A stretch of DNA of 64,000 nucleotides from Dechloromonas sp. H13 (GTDB lineage: Bacteria > Pseudomonadota > Gammaproteobacteria > Burkholderiales > Rhodocyclaceae): contig NZ_SSXX01000002.1 of NCBI RefSeq assembly GCF_009469615.1, positions 671,001 through 735,000 of the forward strand, read 5' to 3'. Positions within the stretch are counted from its first letter, which is position 1, and the number at the start of each line of letters is the position of its first letter. This document shows, in pieces, positions 46,814 through 57,793 of this stretch. The position numbers and the translations under genes are program-made. The notes under the pieces were generated by a model. The model was not told the origin of the DNA, ran no database searches, and was given only the letters and a program-made list of their open reading frames with translations.

Positions 46814-47033
46814 AAGCCGGGATGTCCGGCACCAGCATTTCCTCGAGCAGGATGATCTTGTCCTTGATCGCCAGCTTGCGTTTTTTCAGGCGGCGGACCA
46901 GCAGTTCGTCGGGCGGCGGGTTTTCGGCGAGATGGGCGATGACCTGGTCGAGGTCGCGGTGCTCGACCTGAAGCTCGTGCAGGTGATGGCGGATATCGGC
47001 GATTTCCGTCTCGTTCAGCGACTGGGTGGACAT
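46812..47033 (-). CDS. DUF465/YdcH-family small protein
   Basis: 73-aa helical protein of the YdcH/DUF465 family: ADIRHHLHELQVEHRDLDQVI, then a short linker, then LVRRLKKRKLAIKDKIILLE. Two antiparallel helices are predicted. The function of the family is unknown. A good ribosome site precedes the ATG at 47033. The stop lies at the edge of a palindromic element. Confidence 0.88.
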   Translation of the reverse strand: MSTQSLNETEIADIRHHLHELQVEHRDLDQVIAHLAENPPPDELLVRRLKKRKLAIKDKIILLEEMLVPDIPA

Positions 47034-47043
47034 GGCGTTTCCC

Positions 47044-47070
47044 TTGCAAGCTGCGATGTTTTGCTAGAAT
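47044..47070 (+). promoter_or_regulatory. Possible sigma-70 promoter of the greB operon
   Basis: TTGCAA (47044-47049) and TAGAAT (47065-47070) are recognisable -35 and -10 hexamers, but the 15-nt spacer is short. It lies 30 nt before the next start codon. Confidence 0.35.
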
Positions 47071-47099
47071 AACCCGAACAGTTTCGGGAGGAGGGAAAA

Positions 47100-47407
47100 A
47101 TGCAGCATCACGTCATCATCGCGTTCGGTCGGGACAAGGAATTCGAATTCAAGCTGATCGGCGGCGCGCCGGCCGACGAGGCCCGCAAGTGGTTCGACCA
47201 CGAGTTTACGGCCCTCGAGTGCGACGTGGCCACGCCGACCGGCAAGATCCTCGCCGTCGACCGCATCCTGAGCGTCGCCAAGTATGCCGGCGAGGCGCGT
47301 TTCCGCGAACAGCGCACGTGGGCCGAGCAATTCGCCAAGTACACGGCGGCGTTGCTCGGGCGCGAACTGATCCGCGTCGACGTCGAGCACTACAGCATCG
47401 GGTATTG

Positions 47408-47408
<1 letters not shown>
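47100..47408 (+). CDS. Conserved hypothetical protein upstream of greB
   Basis: 102-aa cytoplasmic protein, not recognised. It starts MQHHVIIAFGRDKEFEFK and has alternating charge, consistent with a small alpha/beta fold. GGAGGAGGG lies directly upstream of the ATG. Its stop overlaps the greB start (TGATG), so it is co-translated with a transcription-elongation factor. Confidence 0.75.
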
Positions 47409-47965
<557 letters not shown>

Positions 47966-47993
47966 CTTGAAATCCGCGGCGACGCCCCCATCT
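47966..47993 (+). promoter_or_regulatory. Heat-shock sigma-32 promoter of htpG
   Basis: CTTGAAA (47966-47972), 13-nt spacer, CCCCATCT (47986-47993) is a full match to the RpoH consensus CTTGAAA-N11-16-CCCCATNT. It begins one nt after the greB stop and lies 38 nt upstream of the htpG ATG. Confidence 0.92.
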
Positions 47994-48031
47994 CCCATCC
48001 CACCTTTTTGGTTCGATAGGGAGTTTCAAGC

Positions 48032-49948
<1,917 letters not shown>

Positions 49949-49960
49949 GGCGCCGGTTTT

Positions 49961-49991
49961 CCGGTTTGTCGCGGTCGACGCGACAAACCGG
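49961..49991. other. Perfect 13-bp inverted repeat after htpG
   Basis: CCGGTTTGTCGCG (49961-49973) pairs with CGCGACAAACCGG (49979-49991) around GTCGA. No T tract follows on either strand, so it is not a classical intrinsic terminator, though the stem is strong. It contains the over-represented word GCGGTCGAC. The remaining ~200 bp up to the next gene hold no other recognised signal. Confidence 0.7.
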
Positions 49992-50197
49992 GCAAAAATG
50001 CAGGCCACCGCCCGGCTGCAAATGCCATTCGCCCAATATTCCTGAAAAGGGCGCGGCATTCAGCGCGGCGCGGCCTCGACGATACGGGGGCGGGTATGCC
50101 CCCGTTGTTCTTCCATTGTCTTCAATGGGGCGCATGGCGGCGGCCAAAGTCAATTAAAATCCGGCGTTCAAACCAATAACGACATGCGCATGCCCCA

Positions 50198-51997
50198 ATG
50201 AGATTCGGTCTCCGCCTGCATTTCCTGCTGCTACTCGCCTGCGTGGCGGTGCTCGGGGGCGTGGCCGGCTACCGCTTCTATGCCTGGTATTCCGGTGAAA
50301 TGGTGACGGTGTTCGGCCAGCGTTTCGCCGAGCGCAACGTGCTTTACGAAAAGAGCCGTGTCCTCGGCATGGTCACCCGCGAAGTCACCCTGGTCCAGAA
50401 AATGGCCACCTCCCAGGTGCTCAGGGCCTGGCTGGCGGACGAGGCCAATCCGCAGATCGCCCGTGCCGCGATCAGCGAACTGGAGGAATACCGCGAGTTT
50501 CTGCGCGACCGCAGCTACTGCTTCGTGTTCGCCGGATCCGGCAACTATTACTACAACGACGCCCGTGGCGGCGCGAACCTGTACTTGCCGCGCTATACCG
50601 TCAGTCCGAGCATTGCCAAGGATGCCTGGTTCTACCTGACGCTGAAGGGCGGCAGGACCACCCAACTGAACATCGACACCGACCGCCATACCCGGCTGAC
50701 CAAGGTGTGGATCAACACCATCGTCCATGATGCGCTGGGTAAACCGGCGGCGATCGCCTGCAGCGGGCTCGACCTTACCGATTTCATCAACGGCGTGGTC
50801 AGCAGCGATCTGCCCGGAGTCATGACGGTGTTTTTCGACCGCCACGGGGCCATCCAGGGCCATCAGGACGTGACGATGATCGACTTCGCCTCCGCGCGCA
50901 AGGCTGCAGGCAAGGAGGCCCAGAACACCGTTTTCAACCTCCTCGACCGGCCGGAGGACGAGGCGGCGCTGCAGCGGGCCATGGCCGCGCTGGTCGGAGG
51001 CAGGAGCGAGGTCGAGGCGCTGGATCTGGTCGTTCAGGGGCGGCGTCAGTTGATCGGCCTGACCTGGCTGCCCGAAATCCAGTGGTTCATCCTGACCATG
51101 ACGCCGCCGACCGCCGCTGTCGGCGGCAATGGCCTTGCTTCGGCGGTGCTTCTGCTGATCGTGGCGCTCAATCTCGTACTCCTCGCCGCGCTCCTCATTC
51201 TGCAGAAAACCGTGGTCAGCCGTGTGGTACGGCTGGATGCGCTGGCCAAGGCCTTTGGCGACAGCGGTCACCGGGTGGACATTCCCGAGGATCGCTCCGG
51301 CGACGAAATCGGCCGCCTGACGCAGACCTTCAGGACCATGTCGGAACGCATTGCCTGCCATACCGAGGAACTCGAGCGGGAAGTGGCCGAGCGTACCGAA
51401 AAGCTGGAACGCATGGCGCAGACCGATTTCCTGACCGGCGTCATGAACCGGCGCGGCATGATGTCCCGGCTGGAGGTGGAGCGCAACCGCCTGGCGCGCG
51501 CGGGGACCCTGATGGGCCTGTTGATCGTCGATGTCGACTATTTCAAGGCCATCAACGATACCCATGGCCATGCCGTGGGCGACCAGGCGCTGGTCGCCGT
51601 CGCCGGGATGCTCCAGCACATGGTGCGCGATTACGACCTGTTGGCGCGCTGGGGCGGCGAGGAGTTCCTGGTGGCGCTCCCCGGCCTGAAGCATCTCGGG
51701 GAACTACAGGCGGTCGCCGACAAGCTGCTCGGGGCGATACGCTCGCAACCAATCGTCTGCGGGGAGATCAGGTTGCCGCTGACGGTCAGCATCGGCGGGG
51801 TGTTCGCCGATCCGCAGGCCAACCTAGACGCCATCATCCACTGTGCCGATACCGCGCTGTACCGGGCGAAGAACGAAGGACGCGACCGGGTCGTCCTCGA
51901 ATGCCTGCTGATCGGGGAGGATGCCGCCGGCTGCCGAGAGCTGTGCCCCGCCTGTGACTGCACGCCGCCGGCCGGCGAGGGCGGCTTCGGGGCCTAG
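50198..51997 (+). CDS. Membrane-bound diguanylate cyclase with periplasmic sensor
   Basis: 599-aa c-di-GMP synthase. TM1 at ~5-27 is followed by a ~270-residue periplasmic sensor of Cache-like size (VFAGSGNYYYNDARGG, KDAWFYLTLKGG). TM2 (~310-332) and a HAMP linker with RLTQTFRTMSERI follow. The GGDEF domain (~415-575) has the active motif RWGGEEF and an RxxD product-inhibition site (RDYD), so it should be active. The ligand is unknown. It starts with ATG at 50198. Confidence 0.93.
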   Translation: MRFGLRLHFLLLLACVAVLGGVAGYRFYAWYSGEMVTVFGQRFAERNVLYEKSRVLGMVTREVTLVQKMATSQVLRAWLADEANPQIARAAISELEEYREFLRDRSYCFVFAGSGNYYYNDARGGANLYLPRYTVSPSIAKDAWFYLTLKGGRTTQLNIDTDRHTRLTKVWINTIVHDALGKPAAIACSGLDLTDFINGVVSSDLPGVMTVFFDRHGAIQGHQDVTMIDFASARKAAGKEAQNTVFNLLDRPEDEAALQRAMAALVGGRSEVEALDLVVQGRRQLIGLTWLPEIQWFILTMTPPTAAVGGNGLASAVLLLIVALNLVLLAALLILQKTVVSRVVRLDALAKAFGDSGHRVDIPEDRSGDEIGRLTQTFRTMSERIACHTEELEREVAERTEKLERMAQTDFLTGVMNRRGMMSRLEVERNRLARAGTLMGLLIVDVDYFKAINDTHGHAVGDQALVAVAGMLQHMVRDYDLLARWGGEEFLVALPGLKHLGELQAVADKLLGAIRSQPIVCGEIRLPLTVSIGGVFADPQANLDAIIHCADTALYRAKNEGRDRVVLECLLIGEDAAGCRELCPACDCTPPAGEGGFGA

Positions 51998-52005
51998 CAG
52001 GCTGC

Positions 52006-52215
52006 ATGGAGGAGGCCGCACTTGCGCGACTGTTGGTGGTCGTCATGCCGTTCGGAAAGTATCGGGGCCGGGTGCTGGCCGATCTGCCGGGGCATTATCT
52101 CAACTGGCTTGCCCGTGCCGGGTTTCCGCCCGGCGAACTGGGGCGCCTGTTGTCCCTGATGCACGAAATCGACCACAACGGTCTGCGCGACCTGCTGCGG
52201 CCCCTGCGGCGCTGA
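52006..52215 (+). CDS. DUF3820-family protein
   Basis: 69-aa protein carrying MPFGKYRGRVLADLPGHYLNWL, the hallmark of the DUF3820 family (annotated in databases as a putative quorum-sensing-regulated virulence factor). The fold is a small nuclease-like domain of unknown activity. It starts 8 nt after the diguanylate cyclase stop, so it is co-transcribed. Function is not established. Confidence 0.82.
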   Translation: MEEAALARLLVVVMPFGKYRGRVLADLPGHYLNWLARAGFPPGELGRLLSLMHEIDHNGLRDLLRPLRR

Positions 52216-52261
52216 AAGGACCGCCTGTCGCGGTCGACCGGCCCGTCAGGGGCCAAAAGGA

Positions 52262-52284
52262 GGGGCGCTGTCAGGCAGCGCCCC
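52262..52284 (-). terminator. Terminator-like hairpin of the Cys-rich protein gene
   Basis: GGGGCGCTG and CAGCGCCCC form a 9-bp stem with a 5-nt loop. On the minus strand CTCCTTTTGG follows, a weak T stretch. It lies 6 nt beyond the stop of the minus-strand gene and also faces the DUF3820 gene. Confidence 0.65.
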
Positions 52285-52290
52285 GTCCAC

Positions 52291-52881
52291 TCATTTCACG
52301 CCGAACTGGGCGCGCAGGCAGGCCATGTAATCAGGTGCAGCGACCTTGTCCTTGCATGCTTCGCGGGCCTTCTGGACCATTTCGCAACGCTGCGGATCGA
52401 CGGCCTTGCTGCAGTCGGCGGGCGGCATCTTCTGCTGCACGCACTGGCGGAAGGCGGGGCCGGTCTGGCCCTTGCATTCCTGGTAGACCTTCTTGCGCGC
52501 TTCGCACTGCTGCGGGTTGGCCGCCCTGGCGCAATCGAAGTTCTGCATCTGCTCGTGCAGGCACTGCCGGCGGTCGGGACCGAACTTGTCCTTGCACGCT
52601 TCGCGCGCCTGTTCGCGCGCCGCCTGATGTGCCTTGCACGCTTCCGGGTTGGCGGTCTGGGCGCAGTCGCGCGGGGCACGCGGGCCGGCGCCGCGCGGCC
52701 CCATGCCGGCGCCGGGGCCGCCCATACCCGGCCCCATCCCGGGTCCCATGCCCGGCCCCATGCCGCTCATTCCCATGCCGCCCATCCCGGGTCCCATGCC
52801 TTGCGCGGGCTGGGCCAGCGCCGGCAGACAGATCAGGGAAGCCATCAACGCACTGCCAATCATCATCAAGCGGGTTTTCAT
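52291..52881 (-). CDS. Secreted Gly/Met-rich, Cys-rich repeat protein
   Basis: 196-aa exported protein. The signal peptide MKTRLMMIGSALMASLICLPALA is followed by a ~25-residue Gly-Met-Pro low-complexity stretch (MGPGMGGMGMSGMGPGMG). Three to four Cys-containing repeats come next, with a C...NPxxC...C...C pattern (ANPEACKAHQ, ANPQQCEAR, VDPQRCEMV), resembling PsiF-like repeats. Disulfides are likely. The Met-rich part might bind copper, but this is a guess. I chose the second ATG (52881), giving 6 nt from AAGGAG. Function unknown. Confidence 0.7.
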   Translation of the reverse strand: MKTRLMMIGSALMASLICLPALAQPAQGMGPGMGGMGMSGMGPGMGPGMGPGMGGPGAGMGPRGAGPRAPRDCAQTANPEACKAHQAAREQAREACKDKFGPDRRQCLHEQMQNFDCARAANPQQCEARKKVYQECKGQTGPAFRQCVQQKMPPADCSKAVDPQRCEMVQKAREACKDKVAAPDYMACLRAQFGVK

Positions 52882-53015
52882 GATCATCTCCTTGTGGTTG
52901 TTTCGTCTTCATTCTAGGCGCCTGCCGGCGGCCGGCCGCGACCAATTGTAAATGAGTGCTACCGCCCCGGGCGGGGCTTACAAAGCGTTACGTATGACAT
53001 GATATAGTCCGCCGC

Positions 53016-54800
53016 ATGAACGAAATCAACGTGCACGAGCACCGCCTGGCGCTTTCGGAAGTGCTCGACTGGATGGTCGGCGACGGCCTCGTCGAGCGCG
53101 AAACGGCCGAGGCGCTGAAAGTCGAGCGGCGCCTGCACAGCGCCCGGGAACATCCGCTGGTCGTCATCGCCGACCAGAAATGGCGCCCGCCCGGTCAGCC
53201 GGCTCGCCTGCTCACCCTGGAGAACCTGACCGAGTGGCTGGCCGGCAAGACCGGCCTCGACTATCTGCACATCGACCCGCTCAAGATCGATTTCACCGGC
53301 GTCGCCGAAGTCATGTCGAGCGCTTATGCCGGGCGCTTTTCCATCCTGCCGGTGCAGGTGACGACGCGCGAGATCGTCATCGCCACCGCCGAGCCCTTCG
53401 TCCGCGAATGGCTGCCGGAACTGCAGCACATCCTGCGCAAGGAAATCCGCCGGGTCATGGCCAACCCGGAGGATATTTCCCGCTACCTGGTGGAATTCTT
53501 CAACCTCGCCAAGTCGGTCAAGAAGGCGGCGGCGAGGGGCGAGGTGACGGCCGGGCTGTCGAGCTTCGAACAGCTGGTCGAGCTGGGCAAGGGCAACCGC
53601 CAGTTCGACGCCAACGACCAGCACATCATCCACATCGTCGACTGGCTGTGGCAGTACGCTTTCGACCAGCGCGCCTCGGACATCCACATTGAGCCCCGGC
53701 GCGATGTCGGCATCGTCCGTTTCCGCATCGACGGCGTGCTGCATCAGGTGTACCAGATCCCGATGGCGGTGATGAACGCGATGACCAGCCGCATCAAGCT
53801 GCTCGGGCGCATGGACGTGATCGAGAAGCGCCGTCCGCAGGATGGCCGGGTCAAGACGCGGACACCGGGCGGACAGGAGGTCGAGCTGCGCCTGTCGACG
53901 CTGCCGACAGCCTTCGGCGAGAAGCTGGTGATGCGCATCTTCGACCCCGAGGTGCTGGTCCGCGACCTGCGCTCGCTCGGCTTTTCGAAGGACGACGAGA
54001 CGCGCTGGCAGCAGATGACGACGACGCCCAACGGCATCATCCTGGTCACCGGGCCGACCGGTTCGGGCAAGACGACGACGCTGTACACGACGCTGAAGCA
54101 GCTGGCGACGCCCGAGGTCAACGTGTGCACCATCGAGGACCCGATCGAGATGGTCGAGCCGGCGTTCAACCAGATGCAGGTCCAGCACAACATCGACCTC
54201 GGCTTCGCCGACGGCGTGCGGGCGCTGATGCGGCAGGATCCCGACATCATCATGATCGGCGAAATCCGCGACCTGGAAACTGCAGAAATGGCGATCCAGG
54301 CGGCGTTGACCGGGCACCTCGTGCTGTCCACCCTGCATACCAACGACGCGCCCTCGGCCATCACCCGCCTGCTCGACCTCGGCGTGCCGGCCTACCTGAT
54401 CAACTCGACGGTGCTCGGCGTCATGGCCCAGCGCCTGGTGCGGACGCTGTGCCCGCACTGCAAGAAGCCGGTGCCGATCAGCGAGGACCAGAAGGCCGCC
54501 TGGCGGCAGCTGGTGGCGCCGTGGAAATCGAACGAACCGGTGCAGCTGCATCAACCGGTCGGCTGCCTGGAGTGCCGCATGACCGGCTACAGCGGGCGCG
54601 TCGGCATCTACGAAGTCCTGCTCAACTCGCCCGAACTGCGCAAGCACGTGCGGCCCAATGCCGACATCGCGACCCTGCGCGACCTCGCCTGCCGCGAAGG
54701 CATGCGCCCGCTGCGCATCTCCGGCGCGCTGAAGGTGGCGCAGGGGCTGACCTCGCTCGACGAAGTGGTCAAGGTGGCACCGCCCGGCGACGAACAATAA
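53016..54800 (+). CDS. GspE/PilB-family secretion ATPase, orphan
   Basis: 594-aa hexameric ATPase of type II secretion/type IV pilus assembly type. Motifs: N-terminal GspE-like domain, then ASDIHIEPRRD, Walker A GPTGSGKTTTLY (~352), Asp box CTIEDPIE, Walker B RQDPDIIMIGEIRDLETAEMA, and a His box HTNDAPSAI. A C-terminal zinc site is CPHCKK with CLECRM. No pilin, GspF or secretin gene is near, and the next gene is an ODP-type protein. It may power a pilus or secretion system encoded elsewhere. Confidence 0.92.
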   Translation: MNEINVHEHRLALSEVLDWMVGDGLVERETAEALKVERRLHSAREHPLVVIADQKWRPPGQPARLLTLENLTEWLAGKTGLDYLHIDPLKIDFTGVAEVMSSAYAGRFSILPVQVTTREIVIATAEPFVREWLPELQHILRKEIRRVMANPEDISRYLVEFFNLAKSVKKAAARGEVTAGLSSFEQLVELGKGNRQFDANDQHIIHIVDWLWQYAFDQRASDIHIEPRRDVGIVRFRIDGVLHQVYQIPMAVMNAMTSRIKLLGRMDVIEKRRPQDGRVKTRTPGGQEVELRLSTLPTAFGEKLVMRIFDPEVLVRDLRSLGFSKDDETRWQQMTTTPNGIILVTGPTGSGKTTTLYTTLKQLATPEVNVCTIEDPIEMVEPAFNQMQVQHNIDLGFADGVRALMRQDPDIIMIGEIRDLETAEMAIQAALTGHLVLSTLHTNDAPSAITRLLDLGVPAYLINSTVLGVMAQRLVRTLCPHCKKPVPISEDQKAAWRQLVAPWKSNEPVQLHQPVGCLECRMTGYSGRVGIYEVLLNSPELRKHVRPNADIATLRDLACREGMRPLRISGALKVAQGLTSLDEVVKVAPPGDEQ

Positions 54801-54869
54801 CGCGATTGATGCTGGTCAGAATCGGCTCGGGGGCGGATAATTGCGCCCAATTTTCTGGGGGGAGAAATC

Positions 54870-55646
54870 ATGGCAGTCGAGTTGTTCAACGATGGCAAGC
54901 ACATCGTCCACGCCTTCTACGATCTGGTCGATGAAAAGACCACCGGTGCGGTCCAGTGCAACCAGTTCCTGATTGTCGACAACGGCCACGGCGCGCTGAT
55001 CGATCCGGGCGGCACGATGACCTATACCGGCCTGCTGATGGACATGCAGAAGTATTTCTCGTCCAAGGATCTCGACTACATCTTCGCCTCGCACCCCGAC
55101 CCCGACATCATCGCCTCGGTCAACAAGTGGTTCGTCGCCTCGCATTGCAAGGTCATGATTTCCAGCCTGTGGACGCGCTTCGTGCCGCACTTCACGACCG
55201 GCAAGGATGTTTCCGAACGCATCATCGGCATCCCGGATCCAGGCGTGCTGATTCCGCTCGGTCAGTGCAAGATCGCCGCCCTGCCGGCGCACTTCATGCA
55301 TGCCGAGGGCAACTTCCAGTTCTACGATCCGGTGGCCAAGATCCTGTTCTCCGGCGACCTCGGGGCGTCCATCGTGAACTCCGCGAGCGCCGGCGAGCCG
55401 GTCACCGACTTCGACAGCCACGTCAAGTACATGGAAGGCTTCCACAAGCGCTACATCGTCTCCGGCAAGATCTGCAAGTACTGGGCGAACATGGTGCGCC
55501 AGCTCGACATCGAGCAGATCGTCCCGCAGCACGGCAACCGCTTCGTCGGCAAGGATGCCGTCAACAAGTTCATCAACTGGATCGAGCGCCTCGAGTGCGG
55601 CGTCGACCTGATGACGCAGGACAGCTACGCGCTGCCGCGTAGCTGA
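54870..55646 (+). CDS. Oxygen-binding di-iron protein (ODP)-like MBL-fold protein
   Basis: 258-aa metallo-beta-lactamase-fold protein. Metal-binding motifs are HPDPDI (the HxExD-like site of flavo-diiron proteins with Asp for Glu), HFMHAEGNFQFY, SGDLGAS and PQHGNRF. There is no flavodoxin domain, so it is a stand-alone diiron unit as in ODP sensors that bind O2 in chemotaxis systems. The identification is from motifs. GGGGGGAGA lies upstream of the ATG. It is 69 nt after the GspE gene on the same strand. Confidence 0.8.
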   Translation: MAVELFNDGKHIVHAFYDLVDEKTTGAVQCNQFLIVDNGHGALIDPGGTMTYTGLLMDMQKYFSSKDLDYIFASHPDPDIIASVNKWFVASHCKVMISSLWTRFVPHFTTGKDVSERIIGIPDPGVLIPLGQCKIAALPAHFMHAEGNFQFYDPVAKILFSGDLGASIVNSASAGEPVTDFDSHVKYMEGFHKRYIVSGKICKYWANMVRQLDIEQIVPQHGNRFVGKDAVNKFINWIERLECGVDLMTQDSYALPRS

Positions 55647-55707
55647 TCCTCTCCGGCGGGGCGGATGAATTTCCGCCTCCCGGACACGTCGACCGCAACC
55701 GGCGGTC

Positions 55708-56139
55708 TCAGATCAGGCTGGCCTTGCGCCGCACGGCGTCTACGTAGGCCAGCGCATCCATCTGCCCCCCCTGGCGCTGCGCCCGCCAGATCGTTTCGCC
55801 CAGGCATTCGAGGATGACGTGCTCGGCTGCGTGCGGGTCGAGGCGCGCGCGCAGGGCCTCGAACGCGGCGCGGATGCCCGGCGGCTGGTCGATGCTGACC
55901 TGCTCGTGAATTGCCAGGTGCAGCGACAGGTGCAGGAAGGGATTCATCTGTCCGCTCTCCGGCGTCCAGTCGTGCTCGACCGCCTGCTCGGGATCGTTCA
56001 GCAGCGCGTGGTATTCGGGATGGCGGGCGGCGATGTCGGCGGCGGTGACTTCGGCACCGACCAGCGGCAGGCGTTCCTGGTGCTTCTTCCAGGCGTCGCA
56101 GAAAAACCGGCGGACCTGGTCGCGGGAGGGATTAAACAT
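55708..56139 (-). CDS. DUF1841-family protein
   Basis: 143-aa protein matching DUF1841 by pattern: FNPSRDQVRRFFCDAWKKH, MNPFLHLSLHLAIHEQVS and HVILECLGETIWRAQR. The HLSLHLAIHEQ motif, with three His, may bind a metal. The family occurs in beta/gammaproteobacteria with no assigned function. The start overlaps the FIST gene stop by 8 nt, so it is the last gene of a nth-FIST-DUF1841 run. Confidence 0.85.
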   Translation of the reverse strand: MFNPSRDQVRRFFCDAWKKHQERLPLVGAEVTAADIAARHPEYHALLNDPEQAVEHDWTPESGQMNPFLHLSLHLAIHEQVSIDQPPGIRAAFEALRARLDPHAAEHVILECLGETIWRAQRQGGQMDALAYVDAVRRKASLI

Positions 56140-57154
56140 GGGCGCTTTCGTATAACAGGGTGACGACGGCGTTCTGGAACAGGCGATTTTCGCCGCCGAC
56201 CGGCGCGATCTGGCCGCTGCCGTAGGCGCCGACCAGCGGCACGCCGGGAAACTGCTCGCGGAAAGCCAGCAGGTCGCGGTCGTCGTCGCCGTAGAACAGC
56301 GGGCCGCGGCCGAGGCAGGAGAACATGACGGCGAAATCCGGCCTTGTTTCGGGGTTGACCGCAGCCAGCAGCGACTGCCGCATGTCCTGTTCCGTCGCCA
56401 GCGGCTGGCGCATGGCCCAGCGCACCGGTTCGCCGGGGAGCAGGGGGGCGGCCAGCGTCAGCGAGCCGTCGCCGTTGGCGGTGAGGATGGGCAGGGCCGG
56501 CATCCCGGGCTGGCGGACGACAACGAGCTGGTGCAGCGGCGGATTGTTGCGCGCATCGGCCGGCAGGCAGCGCTGCAGGCTGGCGCTGGCGGCTTGCCCG
56601 CCGATGCGCTGCACGTCGTAGCCGTTGACGGCATCGACCGTGAGTTCCCCGCTCAACAGGCGCAGGCCCAACGAACAGGCCAGCCGTGCCTGCACGCCGG
56701 GCAGGCGGGCGGCAGCGCAGGTGTCGTCGGACAGCCGGCCGTGCGCCCAGGCGGCGGCGTCGGCATCGAGCAGGCCGGCGCGCGGCGGGCCGGCCTGCCA
56801 GTCGTAGGGCAGGGTGTGGTGGCCGGTGAACGACAGCAGCGGGGCATCCGGCACCGCCGCCGGCGCCGCTTCGTCCGGCGCGATGACCAGTGCCGCGGCG
56901 CCGGCGTCGTCGAGCAGCCAGCCGCCATCGCTGAGCAGGCCGTAGGCGGTGCAACCGGCGACCTCCAGGGTGCCGGCGGCACGGGCGGCGGCGACGACGG
57001 CCGGCTGTGCGTGGTGCGCGAAGTCGCGGGTGAGAAAGAGGAGAACGCCGGCCGCGCGTTCGCAGCCGGCGCGCGCCAGCGCCTCGCGGACGGCGGTGGC
57101 CGCCAGCTCGGGCGCCGGCTGGCGGCCGCTGACCAGGCAGCTGGCGACCTTCAC
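56132..57154 (-). CDS. FIST-domain protein
   Basis: 340-aa cytoplasmic protein with FIST N and FIST C domains, proposed small-ligand sensors. N-terminal VKVASCLVSGRQPAPELA and VAGCTAYGLLSDGG; C-terminal MFSCLGRGPLFYGDDDRDL and VPLVGAYGSGQIAPVGG. The last motif (GxYGxGQIxP) is typical of FIST_C. The start is GTG at 57154, overlapping the nth stop by 4 nt (GTGA). Longer starts would lie inside nth. Ligand is unknown. Confidence 0.87.
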   Translation of the reverse strand: MKVASCLVSGRQPAPELAATAVREALARAGCERAAGVLLFLTRDFAHHAQPAVVAAARAAGTLEVAGCTAYGLLSDGGWLLDDAGAAALVIAPDEAAPAAVPDAPLLSFTGHHTLPYDWQAGPPRAGLLDADAAAWAHGRLSDDTCAAARLPGVQARLACSLGLRLLSGELTVDAVNGYDVQRIGGQAASASLQRCLPADARNNPPLHQLVVVRQPGMPALPILTANGDGSLTLAAPLLPGEPVRWAMRQPLATEQDMRQSLLAAVNPETRPDFAVMFSCLGRGPLFYGDDDRDLLAFREQFPGVPLVGAYGSGQIAPVGGENRLFQNAVVTLLYESAHV

Positions 57155-57783
57155 GCCGTCTTGCCCTTGTAGGCGCAGAGGTCGAACACGACGCAGCATC
57201 CGCAATCCGGCTTGCGCGCCTTGCACACGTAGCGGCCGTGCAGGATCAGCCAGTGGTGGGCATCCCGCCTGAACTCGTCCGGCGTCACGCGCAGCAGCTT
57301 TTTTTCGACCTCGTCGACGGTCTTGCCGGGCGCCAGCCCGGTGCGGTTGCCGACCCGGAAGATGTGCGTATCGACGGCGATGGTCGGGTGGCCGAAGGCG
57401 GTGTTGAGCACCACGTTGGCCGTCTTGCGGCCGACGCCGGGCAGCGCCTCGAGTGCCGCGCGGTCCTCGGGAACCTCGCCGCCGTGCCGTTCGAGCAGCA
57501 TGCGGCAGGTGGCGATGACATTCTTCGCCTTGGTCCGGAACAGCCCGATGGTCCTGATGTATTCGGTCAGCCCTTCCTCGCCGAGTGCCGCCATGGCGGC
57601 CGGCGTCGGGGCGACGGGAAAGAGCCGGGCCGTCGCCTTGTTGACGCCGACGTCGGTCGCTTGCGCGGAGAGGATGACGGCGACCAGCAGCTGGAAGGGC
57701 GAGGCGTATTCGAGCTCGGTCGCCGGCGCCGGGTTGGCGGCGCGCAGGCGGGCGTAGAACTCGGCGATGTCGGCTTTTTTCAT
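57151..57783 (-). CDS. nth: Endonuclease III
   Basis: 210-aa DNA glycosylase/AP lyase of base-excision repair removing oxidised pyrimidines. The HhH motif LPGVGRKTANVVLN contains the catalytic Lys, VDTHIFRV the catalytic Asp. The [4Fe-4S] loop CKARKPDCGCCVVFDLC has spacing C-x6-C-x2-C-x5-C. It follows the rnf operon as in E. coli rsxABCDGE-nth, but here an RlmN-like gene lies between. Confidence 0.96.
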   Translation of the reverse strand: MKKADIAEFYARLRAANPAPATELEYASPFQLLVAVILSAQATDVGVNKATARLFPVAPTPAAMAALGEEGLTEYIRTIGLFRTKAKNVIATCRMLLERHGGEVPEDRAALEALPGVGRKTANVVLNTAFGHPTIAVDTHIFRVGNRTGLAPGKTVDEVEKKLLRVTPDEFRRDAHHWLILHGRYVCKARKPDCGCCVVFDLCAYKGKTA

Positions 57784-57793
57784 GGTGGCAGGT

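Noticed and set aside
49961..49991. Terminator of htpG
   Set aside because: A strong hairpin, but no T tract on either strand; listed only as an inverted repeat.
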